From Dolichospermum sp. FACHB-1091 (GTDB lineage: Bacteria; Cyanobacteriota; Cyanobacteriia; Cyanobacteriales; Nostocaceae), in the NCBI RefSeq assembly GCF_014697585.1, contig NZ_JACJSB010000019.1:1-64000 (forward strand): a stretch of DNA of 64,000 nucleotides, in the 5' to 3' direction. A program made the translations under genes and the position numbers. Positions 17,813-26,371 of this stretch are shown piece by piece. The number at the start of each line of letters is the position of its first letter. The stretch's first letter is position 1. A model generated the notes under the pieces. That model was not told where the DNA came from, made no database searches, and saw only the letters and a program-made list of their open reading frames with translations.

Positions 17813-17986
17813 ACAAGCTATACATTGTAAAGGTTGTAACCATTATAGATGAATATTATTCAATTTTTTCCGATCTTTTCCGGTTTTTTTCTTAATATTT
17901 TGTAATAAAACAACCGTATAAATCCGTATCTACAAGACTTAAAAATATAGTATAAATAATTAATCTACACATAAACAACAAATACA

Positions 17987-20272
17987 ATGACTACAAAAGC
18001 TAGAGGAAATTTACCGCGTTTCATTACTACAGAAGCTATTGCACCAAATAATGATGCTGGTTATCAAAAAGTTTGGGATGCAGTCAGAGCAGCATTTTCT
18101 CCTAGTCGTCAGTCCAGTATAGGGTATTGGCGTTATCCTCTTTTTCTGCAAGTTGGCGATCGCCGCAAAGAACCAGATATACTTATTGTTGATCAACAGT
18201 GGGGCATTATTGTCATAGAAGTTTGTCCTGTAAATATTGAACAAATCACATCAGTTAATGATAACTATATCCAGTTTCTAGATAATACTCTACAACAAAA
18301 TTATTCTCTGGCAAATATTTCTCAATATGTTCAAGTATTGCGTAAATATTGTGATCAAGAACCTATTAAAAGTCCAGAATCAGATATTCAACAAAAAATA
18401 ATTGGACGTACTTTAATTGCTTTTCCCAATATTAGTACAAAACAATGGGAAGAAAAAGGATGGACGGGAACAGAAGAGGGTACACCATTTATATTTAATA
18501 ATCAACTGGGTGAAGTTGGCTTGAGAAACCGTATAGAAAAAGCTCAGGCGGCGATTACAGGCGAATCATTAAATGATAGTCAATACAAATCTCTTCTAAG
18601 TGTCATAAGTGGAACATCTATTCTGCGTAAGTTTTTAGAGAAGATCGAATCTGCTGATAATCAAAGTTGTTACAATATATTAGCAGATGCTCAAAAACTT
18701 ATGTATGAATGGGATATTAAACAGGAATGGATCGGTAAATCTGTTCCGCCCGGTCCCCAACGAGTAAGAGGAATTGCCGGCTCAGGAAAAACTGTTCTTT
18801 TTACTCAAAAAGCAGTAATTATGCACCTGAAACATCCTGAATGGAAAGTAGCTTTTGTTTTCTTTACTCGTAGTTTATATGACCAAATTGAAGCGTTATT
18901 TAAGTTATGGATAAGTCATTTTACCAATGGAGAAATTAAATATCAGAATTTACCTAATTCCAATTTAAGAGTTCTTCATGCTTGGGGTGCAAGAGATAGA
19001 GATGGTTTATATGGTGAAATTTGTAGAATCGAAAGGGTAACAAGGTTAAATCCAGGTGATACAGGAGAAAAAGTTCCTAATGATGCATTAGCCTATGGTT
19101 GTCGAAACTTTTTGCAGCAAAAGCCAAAATTTAAACCTATTTTTGATGCTTTAGTTCTTGATGAAGGTCAGGATTTAATGACTGAAGATGATCTTAAATT
19201 TACAGCAGAGGATGGTGACAAAAAACAGTCAATTTATTGGTTAGCATATCAATCATTAAAATCTGTTAGTGAGGATAAACCTGAGCAAAAACGTTTGATT
19301 TGGGCTTATGATGAAGCGCAAACTATACATTCTACAGGAGCAGTTGCACCAGGAGCAGAAGAAGTATTTGGTAAGAAGCTTAGTAGCATTTTAGGTGGTA
19401 GTGGAGGTGGTATTTATCCAGGGGGTATTCGTAAAGCTCATGATATGGAACGTTGCTACCGTACTCCCGGAGCTATTTTAACTGCTGCTTTTGCTCTTGG
19501 TACTGGTTTCTTATCAAAAGAAGGAATTCCCAGATCGAAAATTGAATTGATGACAAAAAAGAACTTACAATCTATTGGTTTTGAAGTGTTAGAAGGGGAT
19601 TTCAGAAAACTAAATACTCCAATAACCATTACCAGACCTCCAGAAAATTCACCTAATCCTGTTCCTAGTCTTTCTAATCATCCAGTTATTAAGTTTGAAA
19701 CATACAATTCTCGAAAAGATGAACTTCTGGCATTATTAGAAAAAATTGAATCTAATTTATACAATGATAAATTAAAGCCTCATAAAAACATTTTAGTGAT
19801 TGTATTAGGTTATACCACTCCCCCTTCTTATGATGGTAATAACTTAGAAAGACAAGTTGCTAATTTCTTAATGGAGCATGGAATTGATATTTATATTCCT
19901 AGCTCATTAGAATTAAATGATACTAATCCTAAATGGCCTAATAATAATCCTGATTTATTCTGGTATGATGGTGGTGTAACTATTTCCCGAATTGATCGAA
20001 CTAAGGGAAATGAAGCAGATATGGTTTATCTAGTGGGGTTAGATAACATTGCTAAAAACGAAAGCGATACAAAATTACGAAATCAATTATTTGTCGCTTT
20101 AACTCGCTCTCGTGGCTGGGTTGATATTAGCGGTATTGGTGATTATCCTTTCTATGAAGAGGTAAATAAAGTAATTGCACAAGGTAATACTTTTACTTTT
20201 ACTCTTAAAGGAGTGACACCATCTCAAGATGCTAATGATGATTTAACTGAAGAAGATGAACAAAATCTTTAA
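17987..20272 (+). CDS. NERD-like nuclease domain fused to UvrD-type (SF1) helicase
   Basis: The 761-residue protein has an N-terminal PD-(D/E)XK-like fold (KEPDILIVD at 62-69, GIIVIEV at 73-79) and then an SF1 helicase. The helicase shows Walker A RGIAGSGKTVLF (261-272), LVLDEGQDL, a motif IV/V region DRTKGNEADMVYLVGLD, and motif VI QLFVALTRSRGW. The nuclease lysine expected two residues after the Glu (E-x-K) reads E-V-C, so nuclease activity is doubtful. Such NERD-helicases are found in defence islands. It is divergent from the STAND ATPase, sharing a 174-base promoter region with a TATAAA word near 17950. The substrate is unknown. Confidence 0.82.
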   Translation: MTTKARGNLPRFITTEAIAPNNDAGYQKVWDAVRAAFSPSRQSSIGYWRYPLFLQVGDRRKEPDILIVDQQWGIIVIEVCPVNIEQITSVNDNYIQFLDNTLQQNYSLANISQYVQVLRKYCDQEPIKSPESDIQQKIIGRTLIAFPNISTKQWEEKGWTGTEEGTPFIFNNQLGEVGLRNRIEKAQAAITGESLNDSQYKSLLSVISGTSILRKFLEKIESADNQSCYNILADAQKLMYEWDIKQEWIGKSVPPGPQRVRGIAGSGKTVLFTQKAVIMHLKHPEWKVAFVFFTRSLYDQIEALFKLWISHFTNGEIKYQNLPNSNLRVLHAWGARDRDGLYGEICRIERVTRLNPGDTGEKVPNDALAYGCRNFLQQKPKFKPIFDALVLDEGQDLMTEDDLKFTAEDGDKKQSIYWLAYQSLKSVSEDKPEQKRLIWAYDEAQTIHSTGAVAPGAEEVFGKKLSSILGGSGGGIYPGGIRKAHDMERCYRTPGAILTAAFALGTGFLSKEGIPRSKIELMTKKNLQSIGFEVLEGDFRKLNTPITITRPPENSPNPVPSLSNHPVIKFETYNSRKDELLALLEKIESNLYNDKLKPHKNILVIVLGYTTPPSYDGNNLERQVANFLMEHGIDIYIPSSLELNDTNPKWPNNNPDLFWYDGGVTISRIDRTKGNEADMVYLVGLDNIAKNESDTKLRNQLFVALTRSRGWVDISGIGDYPFYEEVNKVIAQGNTFTFTLKGVTPSQDANDDLTEEDEQNL

Positions 20273-20319
20273 TTGTTAACAAGTAGGTTGGGTTGAGGAA
20301 ACGAAACCCAACATTGATA

Positions 20320-20688
20320 TCAAATTTTGACAACATGATCAATACTTGTAACTTGATTCTTAAACTGTTCCCATAACTGAAAAAATAAATCAAAAGCTAA
20401 TTTTTCATCCTCTACTTGAGACAAAATAATACTTTCCCAACCTTCAGCAGAATTAATTTGATATTTCCCTTGTATCCATTTCTGAAATTGAGCAAATTGT
20501 TTTTCCTGTTGTGTTAGTTGTAAACCTAACTCACCTCTGGACATACTATACCCCATTAATAACATTTTTAACCGAGTTATAGATACTTTTCCTAAATACA
20601 TTCCTGGGCGTTGTTTAATTCTGGTTAATAAGTCATAGAGATATTCTTGACTATTTTTATTACCATTAGTGGTAGTTACATCTAGCAT
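20320..20688 (-). CDS. Probable immunity partner of the papain-fold toxin
   Basis: The 122-residue acidic protein contains LYDLLTRIKQRPGMYLGKVS followed by LKMLLMGYSMSRGE and a helical C terminus. I do not recognise a named family for certain. R-P-x-M-Y-L-G proteins of this size occur as small partners in polymorphic-toxin type pairs. It starts 30 bases after the stop of the papain-fold toxin gene on the same strand, the usual toxin-then-immunity order. The immunity role is inferred from position, size and charge. Confidence 0.5.
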   Translation of the reverse strand: MLDVTTTNGNKNSQEYLYDLLTRIKQRPGMYLGKVSITRLKMLLMGYSMSRGELGLQLTQQEKQFAQFQKWIQGKYQINSAEGWESIILSQVEDEKLAFDLFFQLWEQFKNQVTSIDHVVKI

Positions 20689-20718
20689 AATCTTCTCCTC
20701 AATTCTCCTGAATATTTC

Positions 20719-21099
20719 TTAAAAGTTTTCTTCAGTAACTATTAATTCTTGTCCTAAATGAATTTTACCAAAAAATTGAAAATTACCTAACCATTCTACT
20801 TTTGCTATTCCTTGAGGATGATGATTGTCAAAAACAATTTCCATCCCATCTATTATAACTATAATTCCTTCATGGTATCCTGTTTCTGAAATAGCATCAC
20901 CTCCAATACTATCATCATAAAGAAAACAATTACGATAATCTAAATCTGCTTGTGTATTAATTTTAATTAGTTTACCTGGGATTCTTGCCAGTTGTAAATA
21001 GTTTTTTATAGCTAAAGCACATTGAACACATTGTAAATTAGGATAACTGTCAGCTATTTCTACTAAATCTTGCTTTTGTTTTAGTGTTAAATACTTCAT
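20719..21099 (-). CDS. Papain-fold toxin domain protein (Tox-PL type)
   Basis: The 126-residue protein MKYLTLKQKQDLVEIADSYP has a Cys in NLQCVQCALAI, a His in ETGYHEGIIVI, and FDNHHPQGI downstream. That is the Cys-His-Asp/Asn order of papain-like peptidases. It matches the papain-fold toxin domain known from polymorphic toxin tips. Here the domain stands alone with no secretion or delivery domain, so it would act inside the cell or be a domesticated module. It is followed by the probable immunity gene and preceded by an antitoxin-like gene with a toxin stump. Confidence 0.7.
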   Translation of the reverse strand: MKYLTLKQKQDLVEIADSYPNLQCVQCALAIKNYLQLARIPGKLIKINTQADLDYRNCFLYDDSIGGDAISETGYHEGIIVIIDGMEIVFDNHHPQGIAKVEWLGNFQFFGKIHLGQELIVTEENF

Positions 21100-21175
21100 T
21101 TATTTTATTTAAAATATACCACAATTGATATTCAGGAGTTAAATCAATATTAATTAAAAAAGAATCATTCTGCAT
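21049..21175 (-). pseudogene. Possible RelE-type toxin N-terminal stump
   Basis: An ATG at 21175 overlaps the end of the antitoxin-like gene. It opens a frame reading MQNDSFLINIDLTPEYQLW that dies inside the start of the papain-fold gene. L-T-P-E-(F/Y) near the N terminus is the usual start of RelE/StbE-type toxins that follow RelN antitoxins. Only about 20 residues look related, so the call is tentative. Confidence 0.33.
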
Positions 21176-21410
21176 CAATTCCTTCCCACATTTTTTCTAA
21201 AGGTATTCTTTTTCCTGCTTTCGCTTCTTGTAATGCTGTTTTTAAACTTGCTTTAATTTCCATAACAGAGGTATCATCAGAATCAGATTCAGTTTCATCT
21301 GGTACAAGGATAATGACTCTGACTTGTTTAAGTGCATGAATTTCTAAAGGTTTATCTAATAATAATTGACCTTTTTCATCAAATTTTCCCATGACTTCAA
21401 AAGCTTTCAT
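21165..21410 (-). CDS. RelN-like antitoxin
   Basis: The 81-residue protein MKAFEVMGKFDEKGQLLLDK continues PLEIHALKQVRVIILVPD, then an acidic stretch and AKAGKRIPLEKMWEGIDAE. The N-terminal beta-hairpin (A-x-E-V-x-G-x-x-D-E-x-G-x-L-x-L-D) followed by V-R-V-I-I-L-x-P is the pattern of cyanobacterial RelN/AbrB-like antitoxins. The partner toxin appears to be reduced to the stump described at 21049-21175, so the antitoxin is probably solitary. It may still bind its own promoter. Confidence 0.62.
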   Translation of the reverse strand: MKAFEVMGKFDEKGQLLLDKPLEIHALKQVRVIILVPDETESDSDDTSVMEIKASLKTALQEAKAGKRIPLEKMWEGIDAE

Positions 21411-21962
21411 TGTTTGACCTCAAATAGATACGATATATTAGCAAATATTTTTGCTAATCGCCATATCATAAACTGTCTATTTTGTCAACCCCCCTTTGAC
21501 TTTGCTTTACAAAACTACATCAAGCTATTTCTAAATTTGTCCCAAAAATTCTTTATCACTCCTGAATATTTTCCCCGTCCTCACTTTCCCTATTTCTCAA
21601 ATACCTGTAAATAAAGGATTTCCAGATTCTACTTCCTGCAATTTTAAAAAATTGACATACTACGCCTAGATTTTGAAATTTTACCAAATCGCTGAAACTA
21701 TTGCAAGATCGTTGATAAATAGAAATTATTCTCAATAAAATATTAAGAAAATATAAATATGAAGTTCTGTTAATTTTTCGATGATATTAATATTTAAACT
21801 ATTTTTGTAATGTCAATAACTTTAACTTATAAATTAAGAAAAAACCGAGGTTCAAAGTTAAATTTATGCTGTATTGAATTATATATAGCAGATCACCGAC
21901 TTCTTTGATAACTAATTTAGGATTGCTATAGTATTCATATTTGATTAAAGACTTCAATCTTC
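21411..21962. other. A/T-rich non-coding stretch
   Basis: I see no gene, RNA or clear repeat here. It leads into the 232-bp tandem array and contains the promoter of the antitoxin-like gene at its left edge. Confidence 0.5.
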
Positions 21963-22650
21963 GCTTGAGTAAATTTAATCGTATGAATACACAACCATTT
22001 TTCTAACCTAGTGAAAAGTAGCGATCATAAACATCAATATCGGAGTATAATGAATTGGATATTATGTAATAAGTAACAATACCTTGTCTATATTGAAAAA
22101 AGCCTTGATTTGTAGGTTGGGTTGAAGCATGTTCACGAAGTGTGGCGAAGCCATAACCCAACATGAGCGTTGGGTTGCGCTGTCGCTAATATTTGCTTGA
22201 GTAAATTTAATCGTATGAATACACAACCATTTTTCTAACCTAGTGAAAAGTAGCGATCATAAACATCAATATCGGAGTATAATGAATTAGATATTATGTA
22301 ATAAGTAACAATACCTTGTCTATATTGAAAAAAGCCTTGATTTGTAGGTTGGGTTGAAGCATGTTCACGAAGTGTGGCGAAGCCATAACCCAACATGAGC
22401 GTTGGGTTGCGCTGTCGCTAATATTTGCTTGAGTAAATTTAATCATATGAATACACAACTATTTTTCTAACCTAGTGAAAAGTAGCGATCATAAACATCA
22501 ATATCGGAGTATAACGAATTAGATATTATGTAATAAGTAACAATACCTTGTCTATATTGAAAAAGCCTTGATTTGTAGGTTGGGTTGAAGCATGTTCACG
22601 AAGTGTGGCGAAGCCATAACCCAACATGAGCGTTGGGTTGCGCTGTCGCT
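21963..22650. repeat. Threefold tandem duplication, 232-bp unit
   Basis: Units begin at 21963, 22195 and 22427 (each GCTTGAGTAAATTTAATC) and differ by only a few substitutions. Each ends with a nested palindromic repeat made of GTAGGTTGGGTTGAAG and ATAACCCAACATGAG words. Only in the third unit does the nested repeat close with its inverted end (TAACCCAACCTAC). The array ends about 50 bases before pyrF. No open reading frame is conserved across the units, so it is probably non-coding. Confidence 0.95.
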
Positions 22651-22700
22651 TAACCCAACCTACAGAAAATGGACAAGGTATTCAAGTAATAACCAGAATT

Positions 22701-23441
22701 ATGAATGCTGAAAAAATTATTGTACCTTTAGATGTACCAGATTTAGAAAGCGCGATCGCTCTCATTAATAAACTTCCTCAAGTCACTTTCTGGAAAGTTG
22801 GTTTGGAGTTGTTTACCAGCACAGGTCCGAAAATTCTCGATATCCTCAAATCTCAAGAAAAACGTATTTTCCTCGACTTGAAATTTCACGATATCCCCAA
22901 CACTGTCGCTGGTGCTTGTCGCGCTGCTGCTGGTTATGGGGTGGATTTATTGACAATTCACGCAACTTGTGGTAGTGATGCTCTCAAAGCGGCTGCGGAA
23001 GCTGTGGAAATTGGAGCGGAAAAAGCCGGAACAAAACCTCCGCAATTAATCGCTATTACGTTGTTAACCAGTATTTCCCCACGACAATTGGCGTTTGATT
23101 TGAAAATTCCCCTGGAATTACCAGAATTTGCTCTGGAAATGGCACTTTTAGCTGAAAAGTCAGGGTTGAATGGGGCGGTTTGTTCTCCCCAGGAGGTGCA
23201 ACAATTAAGAGAAACTTGTAAAAATGACTTTTTGCTCGTTTGTCCAGGGGTGCGGCCTACTTGGTCTGATAAAGGCGATCAAAAGCGATCGCTCACTCCT
23301 TCCCAAGCTATCACAGCGGGTGCAGATTATCTCGTTATCGGTCGTCCTATTACTGCGGCTGCTGAACCTGAGTTAGCCTGGAATCTGGTTGTTGAGGAGT
23401 TAAATACTTTTCCCACCAAAAACCAAAGACCTCTTGACTAA
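22701..23441 (+). CDS. pyrF: Orotidine 5'-phosphate decarboxylase
   Basis: This 246-residue enzyme performs the last step of UMP synthesis. It begins [20 protein letters not shown] and has the catalytic Asp-Lys-Asp array in [13 protein letters not shown]. It also has [14 protein letters not shown] and [12 protein letters not shown], which form the phosphate-binding loop. Length and motifs are standard. An upstream in-frame ATG at 22626 lies inside the repeat and would add 25 unrelated residues, so 22701 is used. The gene is sandwiched between two threefold tandem arrays. Confidence 0.96.
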   Translation: MNAEKIIVPLDVPDLESAIALINKLPQVTFWKVGLELFTSTGPKILDILKSQEKRIFLDLKFHDIPNTVAGACRAAAGYGVDLLTIHATCGSDALKAAAEAVEIGAEKAGTKPPQLIAITLLTSISPRQLAFDLKIPLELPEFALEMALLAEKSGLNGAVCSPQEVQQLRETCKNDFLLVCPGVRPTWSDKGDQKRSLTPSQAITAGADYLVIGRPITAAAEPELAWNLVVEELNTFPTKNQRPLD

Positions 23442-23452
23442 AAAAACTTTGG

Positions 23453-24027
23453 TTATTAAGATAGTTCTTCCTTATCAAAATCATGATAACAAATTTAAAA
23501 TCAATTGTCAACCCCTTTGATAGTATTTTTTGGGCTTTTCTTGGGAGTGGGAATTATTCGCTAAGTTGTGGAGGTACAAAATCATCTGCGTTTATCTGTG
23601 TTTATCTGCGTTTCCTTCCTAATTCCTGTAGCTATAAAGAAACCCGCGATTATTAAGATAGTTCTTCCTTATCAAGGTCATGATAACAAATTCAAAATCA
23701 ATTGTCAACCCCTTTGATAGTATTTTTTGGGCTTTTATTGGGAGTGGGAATTATTCGCTAAATTGTGGAGGTACAAAATCATCTGCGTTTATCTGCGTTT
23801 ATCTGCGTTTCCTTCCTAATTCCTGTACCTATAAAGAAACCCGCGATTATTAAGATAGTTCTTCCTTATCAAGGTCATGATAACAAATTTAAAATCAATT
23901 GTCAACCCCTTTGATAGTATTTTTTGGGCTTTTCTTGGGAGTGGGAATTATTCAATAAGTTGTGGAGGTACAAAATCATCTGCGTTTATCTGTGTTTATC
24001 TGCGTTTCCTTCCTAATTCCTGTACCT
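23453..24027. repeat. Threefold tandem duplication, 197-bp unit
   Basis: Units begin at 23453, 23650 and 23847 (each TTATTAAGATAGTTCTTCC) and are about 97 percent identical. Each holds a TTATCA...TGATAA inverted word, the phrase CAACCCCTTTGATAGTATTT followed by a T-run, and an internal 12-mer ATCTGCGTTTAT repeated two or three times. No coding frame is conserved. Such multi-copy arrays can encode tandem small RNAs (nsiR1 in Anabaena is one), but I cannot show that here. Confidence 0.93.
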
Positions 24028-24080
24028 GTGAGGATGGGAAATGCTATTATTTACAATTTATATGATGACAAAAACGAGCA

Positions 24081-24737
24081 ATGCTAAACCTTGACTGGAG
24101 TTTAGAAATTGAAGAGGAAAAAAGAACAAGGAAGAATGAAGTAAATTTCTCTCCTGGTTTTTGGTGCTTATATTTAATAGCCTGTAATTTATGGTTATTT
24201 ATTGCTCCTGGATTTTATTATCCTCTAATTGCGAAAAGTATCACTCCTAAATCTGTAAGTCCCCAAGTTACTAACTCCTGTTCTCAAAAAAGTTTAGAAA
24301 CTTTAACAACTCAATTAATGTTAGATCTACCTGGCTATGCTAACCGTGTTACCCAACGTGCGCGTCGTCTGAAAAGGAGTGTTGATACTTTTTCCTATAT
24401 ATTGGCTGCGGGGAAACCAGAGTTTGAATCTTTACCATTAAATCCTGGTATTGATCATGGGAATAACTATAACACAGAAGGAGTAGAACAGGTTTTCTTT
24501 ACAACCTTAGAGAGAAAATATCTCAATAAAAAACCTGTAGAATTACAAGAATTTCACAGGCTATTTTTGACAAAAACTAACACTGGTTGGAGTGTGGTGA
24601 TGATGTTTTCTCAAACCAGTGAGTATCCAGTTAAACCTCCTATCGCACCACCCAGAAATAGTAGTTATGGTGCGATCGCTCAAGGTGTTAAACTATGGTT
24701 ACGGGATTGTCAAGCTGGAACTGTTCGATTACAGTAA
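24081..24737 (+). CDS. Conserved membrane-anchored protein, function unknown
   Basis: The 218-residue protein has a charged N terminus (LEIEEEKRTRKNE), one hydrophobic segment at about 28-50 (LYLIACNLWLFIAPGFYYPL), and a soluble domain with LTTQLMLDLPGYANRVTQRA and FHRLFLTKTNTGWSVVMMFS. The C terminus, with a Tyr-Gly, a Trp-Leu-Arg-Asp-Cys and a basic stretch, looks conserved. I do not recognise a family. It follows the 197-bp array by 53 bases, so the array may contain its promoter. Confidence 0.6.
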   Translation: MLNLDWSLEIEEEKRTRKNEVNFSPGFWCLYLIACNLWLFIAPGFYYPLIAKSITPKSVSPQVTNSCSQKSLETLTTQLMLDLPGYANRVTQRARRLKRSVDTFSYILAAGKPEFESLPLNPGIDHGNNYNTEGVEQVFFTTLERKYLNKKPVELQEFHRLFLTKTNTGWSVVMMFSQTSEYPVKPPIAPPRNSSYGAIAQGVKLWLRDCQAGTVRLQ

Positions 24738-24802
24738 GTAGTTACAGCTATTTCCAGGTAAATCGTTTTTTGTTTCCCACCCAGGCGCAAATCAATATAG
24801 TA

Positions 24803-25381
24803 TTACCCTTGGGGAATTTGATTTAATTCTGCTGTCAGCTTCTCTTTATTGCGTCTGCGGATTTTTGCGTAAAGTTGAATACTCACCGCCATGAACACCA
24901 CTAAACCGAAAATTAACCAGGCTGTCATGTCGGTGGGTAAGTTGTTCTTGAATATAGCCAACATGACAATTACAACTAGTAAAAGCGTTGGTGCTTCATT
25001 CAAAGCGCGTAAACTTTGACCACTCCATTTACATTCATTCGCTGCTAACTGCTTCATGAGTCTACCACAATAATGATGATAGCCAATTAAAACAGCTACA
25101 AACGCTAATTTGAAATGTAGCCAGGGTTCTTGTAAAATATCCATGTTTGTAGATAAGATACCAATAGCCATCGCTACTGTTACTAACATCCCAGGGGTAG
25201 TTATAATATCATAAAGACGCTTTTCCATGATTTGATACTGGTTTTTCAGTATCGTTCTTGCTGGTTCTGGTTCTTGGTTGGCTTCAACGTGGTAGATAAA
25301 TAACCGTACTAGGTAAAATAACCCCGCGAACCAAACCACAAAGCCAATAATATGAAATGCTTTAAACCAAGAATAAGCCAT
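24803..25381 (-). CDS. hemJ: Protoporphyrinogen IX oxidase HemJ
   Basis: HemJ oxidises protoporphyrinogen IX to protoporphyrin IX for heme and chlorophyll synthesis and is the usual form in cyanobacteria. The 192-residue protein has four to five transmembrane helices and starts MAYSWFKAFHIIGFVVWFAG, placing the essential His at residue 10. LVRLFIYHVEA and YHHYCGRLM are also family blocks. Length and helix layout are standard. It is convergent with the preceding unknown gene and is followed on the same strand by no other heme gene. Confidence 0.9.
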   Translation of the reverse strand: MAYSWFKAFHIIGFVVWFAGLFYLVRLFIYHVEANQEPEPARTILKNQYQIMEKRLYDIITTPGMLVTVAMAIGILSTNMDILQEPWLHFKLAFVAVLIGYHHYCGRLMKQLAANECKWSGQSLRALNEAPTLLLVVIVMLAIFKNNLPTDMTAWLIFGLVVFMAVSIQLYAKIRRRNKEKLTAELNQIPQG

Positions 25382-25471
25382 AATGTCCTAACCTGCCTTA
25401 ATCGCCTTACAAATGATCTTAATACCAGGTTACGGTAATTCTAGTCGAGAATGGCGATACATTAAGAACTA

Positions 25472-26065
25472 TTATTGATCTTCTAACTGACTACTAAACT
25501 GTTTAGCAGAACGTGGTTTTAACTCGACTGACTCAGTGCGGGGTAATAAATCAAATATTTCTCTAAATTTGTCGTCTATTTCTTCAAAAGGTACTTGACC
25601 TTTTTTGTTCAAGACTACTTTACCCGACTGGTCAAAAACTACAACTTGAGGAACACCCCCTGAATAATAATATCCTGGTTCTGTCGGTTGATAGGTCTTG
25701 TCAGCTAAAATGGTATCAACGCTGATAGGAATAATCTCCGCTGCGCGTCCATAGAATGCTTGTACCTCGGAAACAACTTGGGCGTATTTCTTGCAGTCGC
25801 TACTATCATCAATGTAAAATGTGACTATGGCTGGTTTGTGTTCTGCTAACGTCTGTGCTAGTGTTTCTTTGGCAGGAACTAAAGAACCATTACCAGCATA
25901 AATTACAAAAATATTACCATCATAACGATCATCTTTAATACCTGCCATTGCGGGCTGTATACTAATTATGAATAGCAAAGGAAGTAGTAATAAGCATTTA
26001 GATACTAACCGTCTCCAGTTAGTAATTATTTGAGTTTGTAAAAAAAGCCACTTTATGATATTCAT
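25472..26065 (-). CDS. Thioredoxin-like thylakoid protein (photosystem I accumulation factor-like)
   Basis: The 197-residue protein has an N-terminal hydrophobic signal or anchor (CLLLLPLLFIISIQPAMA) and then a thioredoxin-like domain. The domain has IVTFYIDDSSDCKKYAQVVS in the active-site position and GGVPQVVVFDQSGKVV as the cis-Pro/beta-hairpin block. Only one Cys is present where thioredoxins have CxxC. It matches the cyanobacterial thylakoid thioredoxin-like family linked to photosystem I accumulation. The role in PSI is taken from the family. It lies 90 bases upstream of hemJ on the same strand. Confidence 0.62.
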   Translation of the reverse strand: MNIIKWLFLQTQIITNWRRLVSKCLLLLPLLFIISIQPAMAGIKDDRYDGNIFVIYAGNGSLVPAKETLAQTLAEHKPAIVTFYIDDSSDCKKYAQVVSEVQAFYGRAAEIIPISVDTILADKTYQPTEPGYYYSGGVPQVVVFDQSGKVVLNKKGQVPFEEIDDKFREIFDLLPRTESVELKPRSAKQFSSQLEDQ

Positions 26066-26371
26066 TCACAGAAACCTTGTATTTGTCATTGGTTAGTTGT
26101 CAGTTGTCAGTGGTCAGTTGTCAGTTGTCATTGAAAAAATCATCTTTTCTTGCTTCCCTGTTTCCCGTCTCCTTGTCTCCTTTTGATGTTATCTTCTCTA
26201 TAATAATCCTATTTGATTTTTTTTAATGAACCACACCAGACCCAGAAATCATGGAGGAAGAGAAAATAAAGATGTTATGTCTACGGATACACATACTCAT
26301 TCAAAATCGTTATAGTTAGTTAAATTTACAGTTTCAAATGCTTTTGACAATGATCACCTTATTCATAAATC
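26066..26371. other. Intergenic region with GTCAGTTGTCA repeats
   Basis: Bases 26094-26131 are a simple array of GTCAGTT(G)TCA words. The rest shows no gene and must carry divergent promoters for murT and the thioredoxin-like gene. Confidence 0.7.

Noticed and set aside
21963..24027. Possible CRISPR arrays in the two tandem blocks
   Set aside because: The repeated units are 232 and 197 bases and near-identical throughout, with no short repeat alternating with unique spacers. No cas genes are present.
23877..24065. Open frame inside the third 197-bp unit
   Set aside because: The frame is not open in all three units, has no ribosome-binding site, and the peptide has no recognisable feature.
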